Positions 8,107 through 16,020 of a stretch of DNA of 19,697 nucleotides are shown in pieces. The stretch is from CAYFJO01 sp964343305 (GTDB lineage Bacteria; Planctomycetota; Planctomycetia; Pirellulales; Pirellulaceae). The number at the start of each line of letters is the position of its first letter. The stretch's first letter is position 1. The translations under genes and the position numbers were made by a program. The stretch is from the NCBI GenBank assembly GCA_964343305.1, contig CAYFJO010000191.1:1-19697 (forward strand), written 5' to 3'. A model generated the notes under the pieces. That model worked only from the letters and a program-made list of their open reading frames with translations, had not been told where the DNA came from and did no database searches.

Positions 8107-8268
8107 CTCGAAGGCGTCCACTTTGTGGCCGGACCGTGGTTCGCGGTTCATCGCAGCGGCGGCGATTGGCAAGAGTTGGGCCAGGTTTGGATCAGCGACG
8201 GCCAGCAGGATTGCAAAGGTCGAATCGAAGTGCAAATCGAACTAACGGAGATCAGCAATGCGAGTTGA
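8107..8268 (+). pseudogene. In-frame coding continuation of the 7417 gene beyond its TGA
   Basis: This reads LEGVHFVAGPWFAVHRSGGD, then WQELGQVWISDGQQDCKGRI and EVQIELTEISNAS, ending with TGA at 8266-8268. It has no start codon with a Shine-Dalgarno sequence of its own. The aromatic/Gly-rich pattern looks like beta structure. Codon use matches real genes (mostly C or G in third positions). It is best read as the detached C-terminus of the preceding protein. Confidence 0.55.
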
Positions 8269-9844
8269 ATCAAGTAGGCCGGAACAAGTCCGCGCAGTTC
8301 CGGCGCGAATAGAGTCGGATGCCGGAACTGTGCGGACTTGTTCCGGCCTGCGCATCTCTTTGACGCGCATCTCTTTGACACTTGCGATGTTGTCAGTCTT
8401 GGCTCAGCAGGCGCATGCTGATCCATGTGGCATGGTGCCGCCGATCTATCCGTCAGGCCAGCCGATTCCGCTCGCACGCGTCGGTCTTCAACAAACGTAC
8501 GCCTTCTACAAGGACGGTGTCGAGACATTTGTCATTCGACCCGGCTTCACAGGCAAAGTCGACGAGTTTGGCATGTTGATCCCGTTTCCAACGCCGCCGG
8601 CAATTCGCAAAGTGCCGGACCATATTTTTACGCACCTTGCCGCCGCCGTGGATCCGCCCGAAGTCGTGGTGGATTTGCGACCGCGACCCTTCACCGCCTC
8701 TCGCCGGTTTCTAAGAAAGAAATCGAAAGGCGAGAGAGATGACAAGGATCTGGAGTGGAAGAAGGAAGTCACCGTTCTCAAACGCGAAGCTGTCGGCATG
8801 TACGAAGTTGCCGTGCTCGAAGCGGGTAGCGCGGACGCGCTAAAAAGATGGTTGGACGAACACGGGTTCCAATATCCCGAAGGCATGGACAAACCGTGCA
8901 ACGACTATGTCGACGCGGGCTGGTGCTTTGTCGCCGTGAAGACCAAAGTCGGCCGGAAAGACGGTGTCGACCCCAAGCCAGGTCAGCGCGAGGTCAATTC
9001 AAAACTGCCCAAGGGTTCGACATTCGACGGTCATGTCCAAGGAATGGGATTTCGATTCCAATCGCCCGAACTGGTTGTGCCGATGCGTCTGTCCGCATTC
9101 AACCAAGGCGAGCTGCGAAACGTCGTCTACTTGATGACCGACGGCCCACGCAAGATTCGCGCGATTCCCGAAGAGTACGTCGTTCGGCAGTTATCCGGTA
9201 AACAACTCTACAAGAACTTAACCGATGTGCTGCCATTGCGAATCATCGGCGGAACGGAAGAAGACATTCCAGAGTATCGCCGCAGGTCGCTCGTCGCCGA
9301 AAGAAATCCAGTCCCAAAGAATGGCGCGGCCAGCGAGTTGTTTGCATCCGACATGCTTGCGGCTTCGACAGGTGAACTCGCTCTGCCGCACGAAGAACGT
9401 GAAAAGGAACTGCTACGAATTGGCGAGCGATTCGGCCTGCGTGGCCCGGACATTGACAAATTGAACACCAACTCACTCAACGAAGAGCGACGAAAAACTG
9501 TCGACCAGTCGCTCAGCAAACTCAAGGACATGACGCTCACCGTCATCGACGGCGACTTTCCCCGCGATGTGCTCGGCGGACAGAATCTCACCTTCGCCGA
9601 GTACAAGATGCCCTCACGTCGAAATCGCCCGAATGCTTACGATGCGAAAGTAAACGGGCCCGCACCGAAAAAGCCAGGCGTCTTGAAGCTGGGCGCATTA
9701 ACGCCCCTGCCAGAAGGCGAATCGTCGAGCATCGCGGCCGGCACGATCCGATCGAACGCCATACTTTGGATCGTTTCTGGTTTGGCAGTTGCAATTGTTG
9801 GTCTTGTTTTAATCCGACGGCTGCCCAAAGGTCACAAAAGTTGA
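8258..9844 (+). CDS. DUF2330-family protein, secreted with C-terminal membrane anchor
   Basis: A 528-residue protein whose body, from DPCGMVPPIYPSGQPIPLAR through GFTGKVDEFGMLIPFP, resembles DUF2330 proteins, exported proteins of unknown function. The ATG at 8258 follows ACGGAG at seven bases. Residues about 6-31 are encoded by a palindromic repeat, followed by a duplicated RISLT and then the signal-peptide core LAMLSVLAQQAHA, with likely cleavage before DPCG. A C-terminal helix (ILWIVSGLAVAIVGLVLI) followed by RRLPKGHKS probably anchors it in a membrane. The start overlaps the in-frame continuation of the preceding gene by 11 bases, suggesting coupled expression. A 3' fragment of a paralogue lies at 11682-11945. 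TTG or ATG codons after the repeat could serve as alternative starts, but only 8258 has a good ribosome site. Confidence 0.75.
   Translation: MRVESSRPEQVRAVPARIESDAGTVRTCSGLRISLTRISLTLAMLSVLAQQAHADPCGMVPPIYPSGQPIPLARVGLQQTYAFYKDGVETFVIRPGFTGKVDEFGMLIPFPTPPAIRKVPDHIFTHLAAAVDPPEVVVDLRPRPFTASRRFLRKKSKGERDDKDLEWKKEVTVLKREAVGMYEVAVLEAGSADALKRWLDEHGFQYPEGMDKPCNDYVDAGWCFVAVKTKVGRKDGVDPKPGQREVNSKLPKGSTFDGHVQGMGFRFQSPELVVPMRLSAFNQGELRNVVYLMTDGPRKIRAIPEEYVVRQLSGKQLYKNLTDVLPLRIIGGTEEDIPEYRRRSLVAERNPVPKNGAASELFASDMLAASTGELALPHEEREKELLRIGERFGLRGPDIDKLNTNSLNEERRKTVDQSLSKLKDMTLTVIDGDFPRDVLGGQNLTFAEYKMPSRRNRPNAYDAKVNGPAPKKPGVLKLGALTPLPEGESSSIAAGTIRSNAILWIVSGLAVAIVGLVLIRRLPKGHKS
8274..8349. repeat. Palindromic element, family A (paired inverted hairpins, 5' GTAG), inside the DUF2330 gene
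   Basis: The 29-base arms at 8276-8304 and 8321-8349 are reverse complements at 28 of 29 positions, with a 16-base spacer. Each arm also folds on itself (GCCGGAAC / GTTCCGGC, loop 11). The left end reads GTAG; the right end reads CTGC, one base from CTAC. The whole element is translated in frame as part of the DUF2330 N-terminus. Confidence 0.9.
8350..8379 (+). repeat. Perfect 15-bp tandem duplication
   Basis: GCGCATCTCTTTGAC occurs twice head to tail (8350-8364, 8365-8379), directly abutting the right arm of the palindromic element. It encodes RISLT-RISLT before the signal-peptide core, and its length keeps the reading frame. Confidence 0.95.
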
Positions 9845-9884
9845 TTGGTCTCAGCTTGTCGACCTGGTCACCACGTATTGAATT

Positions 9885-11438
9885 TCAATTCTGCTCCTGC
9901 ACTTCGAATGAAAGCCGGTTTGCGGCGGCACTTGCGGCGGCGATGATCTCGCTGTTTGGAAATCCCGATGCGATCTTGACCAATTGCTGTTTCATTTCCG
10001 TCGTGCCGATCAGCTCCATCGCATAGATCATGCGGTGGATTCTCTTTCGTTCCCCGTCGGTTAGTTTTCGCTCCGATTCTTTCTGAGCGAGGATTTGCAT
10101 GATCCGTGATCTGACTTCGAATGAGCCAGTCTCTTTCAGAGCCTTGCGAAGTTGAGCTTCGGCGATCACGCGTAAGTCGATCAGTTTTCGATGCGCTGCT
10201 TCGCGAACCTTGAATGTGTCGCTGTCTAGTTCGAGGATCAGCCGATCGATGGTAGCTGGGTCGGACTTCGGCACGAGATCCTTCACTTGTTTCACCAGAT
10301 AAGGTGTCGACTGCAAAGGGGCATGAACCAGTATTGCCATCGCGCGAAAAGCACGCGACGAGTCCGTTGATAGGTCTTCCCAGACTTCCGACAATTCCTC
10401 GTCCGTCAACTTGGCTGGCTCTTGTTCAATAGGGCCAAACAAGATGCGTCGAACGTCCCACGACAAGGTTGAATTGTCGGTGGGTCCCGATGCGCCGGAA
10501 GCGAGTCGTGTGCCGTCCGGCGAGAACGCAACCGCACAAACATGTTCGGTGTGTCCCGGTAAGGTTGCCACGAGTCCGTCTGTCAATACTTCCCAAACAC
10601 GAACCGTCTTGTCCCAACTTGCCGTGGCCATCAATCGGCCATCCGGCGAATAGGAAATGGACTGAATCTGCGCGTCGTGAGCTGGTCGGGTTCGATGATC
10701 ATTCGAGTTGCCCACGACGAGGACATGAACATCTTCTTCGCGTCGAAACGACACGGTCAGCTTCGTGTCATTCGGTGAAAAGCGGCCAGTGACCGGTGTC
10801 GCTTCATGTTGCGAGACACAGTAGACCACGGTGCTTTTTATGTCACGGACAAACACGCCGAAATGCTCGTCACTAGTCGCACGAGGTTTGTAGAAGGCGA
10901 GCCACTTTCCTGTTGGTGACACGGCGAGCGGCATTTGTATCGGCCAGTTTCCCAATGACACGGAGTTCTTTTCGACATAAGTTTTTGCGTCGTAGTAAAA
11001 CGCTGTGGCAGAATTGATGACAAGCAACTCCTGGCTATCTGGCAAGAATTTGACGATGGCCCCGCCATGCTTTAGTTCATCGAAGTTCTTGCCAGTCGCA
11101 GTGTTCCAAAGACGGACCACCTCGTTGGTTCCCGGCGACGTCGTGGCGAGCGTTTTGCCGTCTTGTGAAAATGACAGACTGGTGACACGATCCTCGTGGC
11201 CGTCCAACGTGAATCGTTCCTTGCCGGTCTCAGTGTCCCACAAGCGTACGGTTTGGTCGCGGCTGCGAGTTGCCAGCAGCTTGCCATCGGGTGAGAAGGC
11301 AACGAGATAAACTCCGCGCAAGGGGTCGCTCGCATCGCCGCCGCCGATTCGACGGATCGCACCGTCGGGTAATTCCTGGCCAACCGGGGCATCGGCAGCC
11401 GTAAGAGCGACAATCATCAGCGCAGAGAATCTAAACAT
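9885..11438 (-). CDS. Secreted WD40-repeat protein with planctomycete C-terminal helical domain
   Basis: A 517-residue protein. The first 20 residues form a short signal peptide (MFRFSALMIVALTAADA). Residues about 40-335 carry WD40 blades: clear ones are LVAFSPDGKLLATRSRDQTV, SFSQDGKTLATT, ISYSPDGRLMATASWDKTVR and VAFSPDGTRLASG, with weaker blades between. Residues about 345-450 (LSEVWEDLSTDSSRAFRAM ... LDSDTFKVREAAHRKL ... FEVRSRIMQIL) match a helical module often found after WD40 propellers in planctomycetes; the final 65 residues are also helical. It is likely an extracytoplasmic scaffold, with unknown partner. It converges on the DUF2330 gene with 40 bases between. Upstream lie a palindrome and a DUF2330 remnant, so this gene sits between two copies of that family. 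Confidence 0.88.
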   Translation of the reverse strand: MFRFSALMIVALTAADAPVGQELPDGAIRRIGGGDASDPLRGVYLVAFSPDGKLLATRSRDQTVRLWDTETGKERFTLDGHEDRVTSLSFSQDGKTLATTSPGTNEVVRLWNTATGKNFDELKHGGAIVKFLPDSQELLVINSATAFYYDAKTYVEKNSVSLGNWPIQMPLAVSPTGKWLAFYKPRATSDEHFGVFVRDIKSTVVYCVSQHEATPVTGRFSPNDTKLTVSFRREEDVHVLVVGNSNDHRTRPAHDAQIQSISYSPDGRLMATASWDKTVRVWEVLTDGLVATLPGHTEHVCAVAFSPDGTRLASGASGPTDNSTLSWDVRRILFGPIEQEPAKLTDEELSEVWEDLSTDSSRAFRAMAILVHAPLQSTPYLVKQVKDLVPKSDPATIDRLILELDSDTFKVREAAHRKLIDLRVIAEAQLRKALKETGSFEVRSRIMQILAQKESERKLTDGERKRIHRMIYAMELIGTTEMKQQLVKIASGFPNSEIIAAASAAANRLSFEVQEQN

Positions 11439-11508
11439 TACAGCGTCCGTGATGGAAAGGTAGTGGGTTCTAGCTTATCAACTTGGCTCTCGTGCCGCAA
11501 AACTTTAC

Positions 11509-11561
11509 AACCCGACCCGTAAGCGAGGGATCCGGTCTGTCCCTTGCTTACGCGTCGGGTT
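11509..11561. repeat. Palindromic element, family B
   Basis: Arms at 11509-11530 (AACCCGACCCGTAAGCGAGG and two more bases) and 11540-11561 are reverse complements at 20 of 22 positions, with a nine-base spacer. It lies 70 bases upstream of the WD40 start. It has no GTAG ends and its arms do not fold individually, unlike families A, C and D. Confidence 0.9.
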
Positions 11562-11681
11562 ACGATTCAGAAAAAGCCAGGCTACTCGGCCACAATTAGA
11601 CGTTACAATGAACGCGCCGTTCCACATTCTAGCCACGATTTTCGGAACTACGGCGAGGGCAATCTCGTCGTTGTTGATTCC

Positions 11682-11945
11682 ACTCAATCGCTCGAAGAAG
11701 AACGACGAAAGACCGTCGCGCAGACGCTGAGCAAACTCAAAGGCATGACATTGAGCGTCATCGACGGTGATTTTCCTCGCGAATTACTTGCACGCGAAAA
11801 CCTCACGTTCGCCGGGAACAAGATGCCGGGCAAGAGAAATAAACCGGAATCGTACGACGCCAAACTGAATGCTCCGGCACCAAACAAGCAGGGCGTTTTG
11901 AAGATTGGTGCGGTATTGCCACCCAACCAGCGACAAAAAGGGTGA
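11682..11945 (+). pseudogene. 3' remnant of a second DUF2330-family gene
   Basis: The plus strand encodes SLEEERRKTVAQTLSKLKGM followed by TLSVIDGDFPREL and so on to a TGA at 11943-11945. It aligns without gaps to the C-terminal region of the DUF2330 protein at 8258-9844 (SLNEERRKTVDQSLSKLKDM ...), about two thirds of 80 residues being identical by eye. Similarity begins near 11682. The roughly 400 residues that should precede it are missing, and the tail ends before the membrane anchor (VLPPNQRQKG). The frame is open back to an ATG at 11544, but that part is unrelated and starts inside palindrome B. After the stop, 11946-12037 holds only a small CGATA/TATCG hairpin at 11949-11961. Confidence 0.8.
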
Positions 11946-12037
11946 AACCGATATTCTATCGAAAGGATGAAACACGTTACATATAGCGGTGATGAATGGG
12001 ATGAACAACACTGGGATGATTTCAGCCATCATTCACG

Positions 12038-13552
12038 TCAATATGCCTTCGCAAAGAATGCTCGCTGAGTTGTTGGCTTGCCCGTGAACAAACATTTTCC
12101 TTCAGACTCTCCGCCTTCTAGCGGTACGCACCTAATCGTCACTTTGAGTTTCTTGAGGATATCGGCGACCGACGGGTCCTCAACAAAGTGGCAAAGCGCG
12201 AACCCGCCATGTAATTCCGGTTTGTTTCGATCCTTGGGAGTGAAGTAGTCCTTGAACTCGCCCAAGTCGGTGATCTCACGGGTGTTTTCATCTCGAAACT
12301 TAGTTGCCCGGCTCAGCAACTCGCTCTGGATCTCGTCCAGTGTTTGTGAAATTTTGGTGACAAACTCGTCGCGATCAATGCTTTGTTTCTCCCCAGTATC
12401 TCGTCTCGCAAAAAACACGCCGTTCTTGGCGAGATCTTTCGGACCAATCTCAACACGGATCGGTACGCCTTTCTTGATGTACTGCCAATTCTTCTCGCCA
12501 CCGCGAATGTCGCGGTCATCAATCTTGACGTTGACTTTGCCGTCGGCGAAATCAATCGATTCCAGTTCGTACTTCAACTGGTCACAATAAGGCAGCACGT
12601 CGGCACGTTCATCGTCGTTGCGATAGATCGGACAAATGACGACATGATTCGGCGCAAGTCGCGGTGGCAAGATCAATCCGTCGTCGTCAGCGTGTGTCAT
12701 GATGACACCGCCCACCAAGCGCGTTGACACCCCCCAAGACGTTGTCCAACAATACTCCTCTTCTCCATTCTCGTCTTGAAACTTGATTCCTTGAACCTTC
12801 GAGAAATTCTGACCAAGGAAATGGGAAGTTCCGGCTTGCAGCGCCTTTCGGTCTTGCATCATGGACTCGATCGTGTAGGTTTCCACCGCGCCTGGAAATC
12901 GCTCGCCTTCTGTTTTCACACCTTTGATGACCGGCATGGCCATGTAGTTCTCTGCGAAATCCGCGTAGATTTCCAACATCTGGCGAGTTTCATCAATCGC
13001 TTCTTGTTCGGTTGCGTGAGCAGTATGCCCTTCCTGCCACAAAAACTCCGTCGTGCGCAAGAACATTCGCGGCCGCATTTCCCATCGAACCACATTCGCC
13101 CACTGGTTTATCAGGACAGGTAGGTCGCGATACGACTCTATCCATTTCGCATAGCTCGCACCAATTATCATCTCGCTAGTTGGGCGTACGATATACGGCT
13201 CGTCGAGTTTCCCCGCGGGGACTAAGCCTCCGTCTGGCCCCGGCTCCAAACGATGATGCGTCACAACCGCGCATTCCTTGGCGAAGCCCTCCACGTGCTC
13301 AGCTTCTTTCTCCATGAATCTCATCGGAATGAACAGCGGAAAGTAGGCATTGACGTGGCCCGATTCCTTGAACATGCGGTCCAGAATCTGCTGCATGTTC
13401 TCCCAAATCGTGTATCCCCACGGTTTGATGACCATACATCCGTACGCGTCGGAGTTTTCCGCTAAGTCAGCCGCTTTGATGACTTGTTGATACCATTCAG
13501 GGTAGTCTTCCGAACGGGTTGGCGAGATTCCAGTCCGTTTTTTCTTGGCCAT
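12038..13552 (-). CDS. proS: Prolyl-tRNA synthetase, archaeal/eukaryotic-like short form (type 3)
   Basis: A complete 504-residue class II synthetase that charges tRNA-Pro with proline in the cytoplasm. Conserved parts are PYIVRPTSEMIIG (around 119-131), motif 2 RWEMRPRMFLRTTEFLWQEG (156-175), GTSHFLGQNFSK (241-252) and motif 3 GGVIMTHADDDGLILPPRLA (281-300). The anticodon-binding domain follows (about 305-405), then the C-terminal domain ending KCLFTGKPTTQRAFFAKAY. The absence of the 180-residue editing insertion and the presence of the C-terminal domain with terminal Tyr identify the short form rather than the E. coli type. The start MAKKKRTG follows AGGA at suitable spacing. Its 322-base upstream gap is packed with short hairpin repeats, which would lie in or near its leader. 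Confidence 0.97.
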   Translation of the reverse strand: MAKKKRTGISPTRSEDYPEWYQQVIKAADLAENSDAYGCMVIKPWGYTIWENMQQILDRMFKESGHVNAYFPLFIPMRFMEKEAEHVEGFAKECAVVTHHRLEPGPDGGLVPAGKLDEPYIVRPTSEMIIGASYAKWIESYRDLPVLINQWANVVRWEMRPRMFLRTTEFLWQEGHTAHATEQEAIDETRQMLEIYADFAENYMAMPVIKGVKTEGERFPGAVETYTIESMMQDRKALQAGTSHFLGQNFSKVQGIKFQDENGEEEYCWTTSWGVSTRLVGGVIMTHADDDGLILPPRLAPNHVVICPIYRNDDERADVLPYCDQLKYELESIDFADGKVNVKIDDRDIRGGEKNWQYIKKGVPIRVEIGPKDLAKNGVFFARRDTGEKQSIDRDEFVTKISQTLDEIQSELLSRATKFRDENTREITDLGEFKDYFTPKDRNKPELHGGFALCHFVEDPSVADILKKLKVTIRCVPLEGGESEGKCLFTGKPTTQRAFFAKAY

Positions 13553-13600
13553 GGCGAATCCTATTCTTATGCAACTACTTCACACGCTAGTTTTTATACC

Positions 13601-13834
13601 CCTGTCTGCTCGTCAGACAGGTGGATTAGTTTAGCAGCTAACTTGACCACCCTGAATCCGTTGATACGGCCCCTCGCCAGCTTGCCTGGCAAGAGCCAGA
13701 GTTTCATGGGCTTGCGAATCGCCTTGTTGCCCACAAAACTGATTCACCCGCCGGACGAGCCAGCGGGGGCGTGATGCGCCGCAGTTCGTTAGTCTAGCTG
13801 CTAAACGTTGGTTCCCGCCAGACGAGCTGGCAGG
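13601..13834. repeat. Cluster of four related short hairpins (family E) upstream of proS
   Basis: Four stems of eight pairs with five-base loops fall in 234 bases: 13601-13621 (perfect stem, loop CTCGT), 13673-13693 (one mismatch, loop CTTGC), 13747-13767 (one mismatch, loop ACGAG) and 13814-13834 (one mismatch, loop ACGAG). ACGAG is the reverse complement of CTCGT, so the first two stand in one orientation and the last two in the other. The string TTTAGCAGCTA follows hairpin 1 and reappears inverted between hairpins 3 and 4. The cluster occupies most of the 13553-13874 gap between sulfatase 2 and proS; no gene is visible there. Confidence 0.85.
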
Positions 13835-13874
13835 GGACGAAACTGAAATGCGACGTTAGATCGTGGGGCGATGG

Positions 13875-15407
13875 TTAAAGCCGCCCTGGCTGACGGACTC
13901 CATTGCCTTGCACTTTCAGGCGCGAATCGCCAAGATCCTTCCGCATTGTGTCGGCAAGCGATTGAATCTGTTTCACAATGTCAGGGTGGTCGTCGGCGAC
14001 GTTCTTCGTTTCGCCAGTGTCTTCTTCGAGGTTGAACAACGACAACTCGATTCGGGCGGAATCGTATTTGACTGGGATGCCGCCCGTTCCGCCTTTGCGA
14101 CCGTTCAAGGTTCGATAGCCGTGCGGAAAGTGCAGCTTCCATTTGCCCATCCGGACGGCTTGTAGTTCGCGACCGTAATAGAAGTAATATGCTTCGTGCG
14201 GACTCTCAGCATTCGTTTCGCCCTTGATCAGTGGCAGGATATTTTTGCCGTCGATCTTGTGCTTTGGCAACTTGGCACCGATCAACTCGGCGACTGTTGG
14301 CAGGATGTCGATCGTCATGGCCGGCTCGCTGCATTTCGTGCCAGCGGGAATTGTGCCAGGCCACCACATGACGGTCGATTCGCGGCAGCCGCCGTCGAAC
14401 ATCGTACCTTTGCCTTCGCGCAGCGGACCGGCCGTTCCCGCGTGATCGCCGTAACTGAGCCACGGGCCGTTGTCGGCGGTGAAGATGACCAGCGTGTTTT
14501 GTTCGAGTTCATTCTTGCGGAGCGTTTCCAGAATCTGCCCGACCGACCAATCGACTTCCATCATGACGTCGCCGAACAGGCCGGCCTTGCTCTTGCCTTT
14601 GAACTTGTCGGACACGTAGAGCGGCACATGAACCATGCTATGCGGAACATAGACAAAAAACGGTTCGTCCTTATGCTCTTCGATGAACTGGCAAGCGCGC
14701 TGGGTGTATTGCGTGGTCAGTTGCTCCTGGTCCTTGCCGGAAACCTGGGCGTTGACGGTTTTGTTCTTGTCAATCAACGGCAGATGCGGCCATCGTTTCA
14801 GACGCTGTTCCATTTTCAGATGCAACACGTTGGGATGATATGGCCACATGTCGTTGGAATACGGTAATCCAAAGTAGTCGTCGAACCCATGTTGCATCGG
14901 CAGGAACTTTTCGTGATGCCCCAGATGCCACTTGCCGTAGCAAGCCGTCGCGTAGCCTTTTTGTTTGCAGATTTCAGCGAGCGTCATTTCCTTGTCGCTG
15001 ATGCCGATGTTCGACTTCGGGCCCAGTGCGCCGAGAATCCCCACACGAACGTTGTAGCAGCCGGTCAACAACCCGGCGCGTGACGCGGAACAAACTGCCT
15101 GGGTGACATAAAAGTCCGTGAAGATCCGGCCCTCTTTCGCCATCCGGTCTAAATGCGGTGTTTCGTAGCCTTTCGCACCAAAGGGGCCGATGTCGCCATA
15201 GCCCATGTCGTCGATGAAGATGACAACGACGTTCGGCGGTCGATCCGGACCAACCGCCGCGTTCGCTTGCAGTCCAATGACCAGCAGTGCCAACACAAAA
15301 AGTAATCCGTGGTTGCGCGTCCGATTTGATGTAGCTGCCGTCGCCAGACGGCGGAAGACCACGCTCTGGCGAGCGTAGCTACGAATTGATCGAGCGATCC
15401 TAAGCAT
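13875..15407 (-). CDS. Type I sulfatase, complete, cysteine (formylglycine) type
   Basis: A 510-residue exported sulfatase. The mature part begins near AAVGPDRPPNVVVIFIDDMG; Asp66-Asp67 are metal ligands. The active-site signature is CSASRAGLLTG, with Cys106 the residue normally oxidised to formylglycine, so a maturase elsewhere is required. The second signature is YGKWHLG, and FTADNGPW carries the Asp-Asn-Gly ligand. The end, GDSRLKVQGNGVRQPGRL, is a normal family terminus. The ATG at 15407 is preferred over the one at 15428 because GGAG precedes it by eight bases. The signal-peptide core (LLFVLALLVIGLQANA) comes only after a 33-residue basic N-region, of which residues about 10-27 are encoded by a palindromic repeat. 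The substrate cannot be read from the sequence. Confidence 0.93.
   Translation of the reverse strand: MLRIARSIRSYARQSVVFRRLATAATSNRTRNHGLLFVLALLVIGLQANAAVGPDRPPNVVVIFIDDMGYGDIGPFGAKGYETPHLDRMAKEGRIFTDFYVTQAVCSASRAGLLTGCYNVRVGILGALGPKSNIGISDKEMTLAEICKQKGYATACYGKWHLGHHEKFLPMQHGFDDYFGLPYSNDMWPYHPNVLHLKMEQRLKRWPHLPLIDKNKTVNAQVSGKDQEQLTTQYTQRACQFIEEHKDEPFFVYVPHSMVHVPLYVSDKFKGKSKAGLFGDVMMEVDWSVGQILETLRKNELEQNTLVIFTADNGPWLSYGDHAGTAGPLREGKGTMFDGGCRESTVMWWPGTIPAGTKCSEPAMTIDILPTVAELIGAKLPKHKIDGKNILPLIKGETNAESPHEAYYFYYGRELQAVRMGKWKLHFPHGYRTLNGRKGGTGGIPVKYDSARIELSLFNLEEDTGETKNVADDHPDIVKQIQSLADTMRKDLGDSRLKVQGNGVRQPGRL
15331..15382. repeat. Palindromic element, family C copy 1 (GTAG...CTAC), inside sulfatase 2
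   Basis: Arms of 24 bases at 15331-15354 and 15359-15382 flank a four-base spacer; they pair at 18 of 24 positions. Each arm is itself a hairpin (CCGTC-GCCA-GACGG; CGCTC-TGGC-GAGCG), and mismatches between arms keep these inner stems paired. Ends are exactly GTAG and CTAC. The element is translated in frame as roughly SYARQSVVFRRLATAATS. Confidence 0.88.
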
Positions 15408-15453
15408 GGTGTATCTCCAAATGTGCAATATCGTTTGGCGGCCATTTTCATGG

Positions 15454-16020
15454 CTACGTGGATGAATTGCAAGCGAGCGACAGCTCTTGGTCCATCATCG
15501 CCGCACAGTTTGGCCACAGGTACTTGGCAACAAGCTCTTTGGCGATGCTCGACTCGTCCCGCCATTTATCTTTGTTCTGGAATTGTTCAGCCAGTTGAAA
15601 AAGCCTCTCTGCCAAAGATTCAACCGAGCCGTCGTAACAGAACATGCGATTCGACGGGTCGGTTTTCAGGGCAAGTATCTCCGGGTACGACAGGCGATGG
15701 GGCAACAAGGGACGGACTCCCGCTGCGATCGCTTCGACCACCGCGATTCCGAAGAATTCATGGTTGGCCGTGGAGACGATCACGTCGGATTTTTGCAACG
15801 TGGCGAGGTACTCGGCGCGTGACGGTTGAAATCCCCAGCGGCCGATTCGAGGTTCGAATTGTTTTCGCGCCGCATCGAAAATCGGCGGCGAATCGGCAAA
15901 CCGCTCACCAATGACGTTCAGCCCGAATTCCACACCCTGTGTTTCGAGCTGGCCGATGGCTGCGAAAAAGTCTTCCGGATTCTTGTCGTGTTCCCAACGG
16001 GCGGCCCACAGGATATTCAT
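15454..16020 (-). CDS. C-terminal half of a split tRNA-queuosine mannosyltransferase-like glycosyltransferase
   Basis: A 188-residue frame opening MNILWAARWEHDKNPEDFF, the beginning of the second Rossmann domain of a GT-B glycosyltransferase. ANHEFFGIAVVEAIAAG is the conserved donor-binding region of GT4-like enzymes (acidic residues about seven apart) and is intact. It continues the frame at 16017-16577: the residues just before this Met in its own frame read EDAPPRPPSSHKS, a plausible interdomain linker. The ATG overlaps the stop of the first half as ATGA, so coupled translation is conceivable, but there is no Shine-Dalgarno sequence and the Met looks internal. The stop lies 46 bases before sulfatase 2. 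Alone this half lacks the acceptor domain. Confidence 0.8.
   Translation of the reverse strand: MNILWAARWEHDKNPEDFFAAIGQLETQGVEFGLNVIGERFADSPPIFDAARKQFEPRIGRWGFQPSRAEYLATLQKSDVIVSTANHEFFGIAVVEAIAAGVRPLLPHRLSYPEILALKTDPSNRMFCYDGSVESLAERLFQLAEQFQNKDKWRDESSIAKELVAKYLWPNCAAMMDQELSLACNSST

Noticed and set aside
8104..8170. Selenocysteine insertion at the TGA of the 7417 gene
   Set aside because: No convincing SECIS hairpin follows at the expected distance (only a 4-bp CCAC/GTGG stem), and the context has no known selenoprotein motif.
9845..9884. Bidirectional terminator between the convergent DUF2330 and WD40 genes
   Set aside because: Only weak short complementarities (such as ATTGAATTTCAAT) are present; no strong G/C stem with a T-run.
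13553..13874. CRISPR array in the gap upstream of proS
   Set aside because: The hairpin units differ in sequence and orientation and are irregularly spaced; there are no uniform repeats or spacers and no cas genes.
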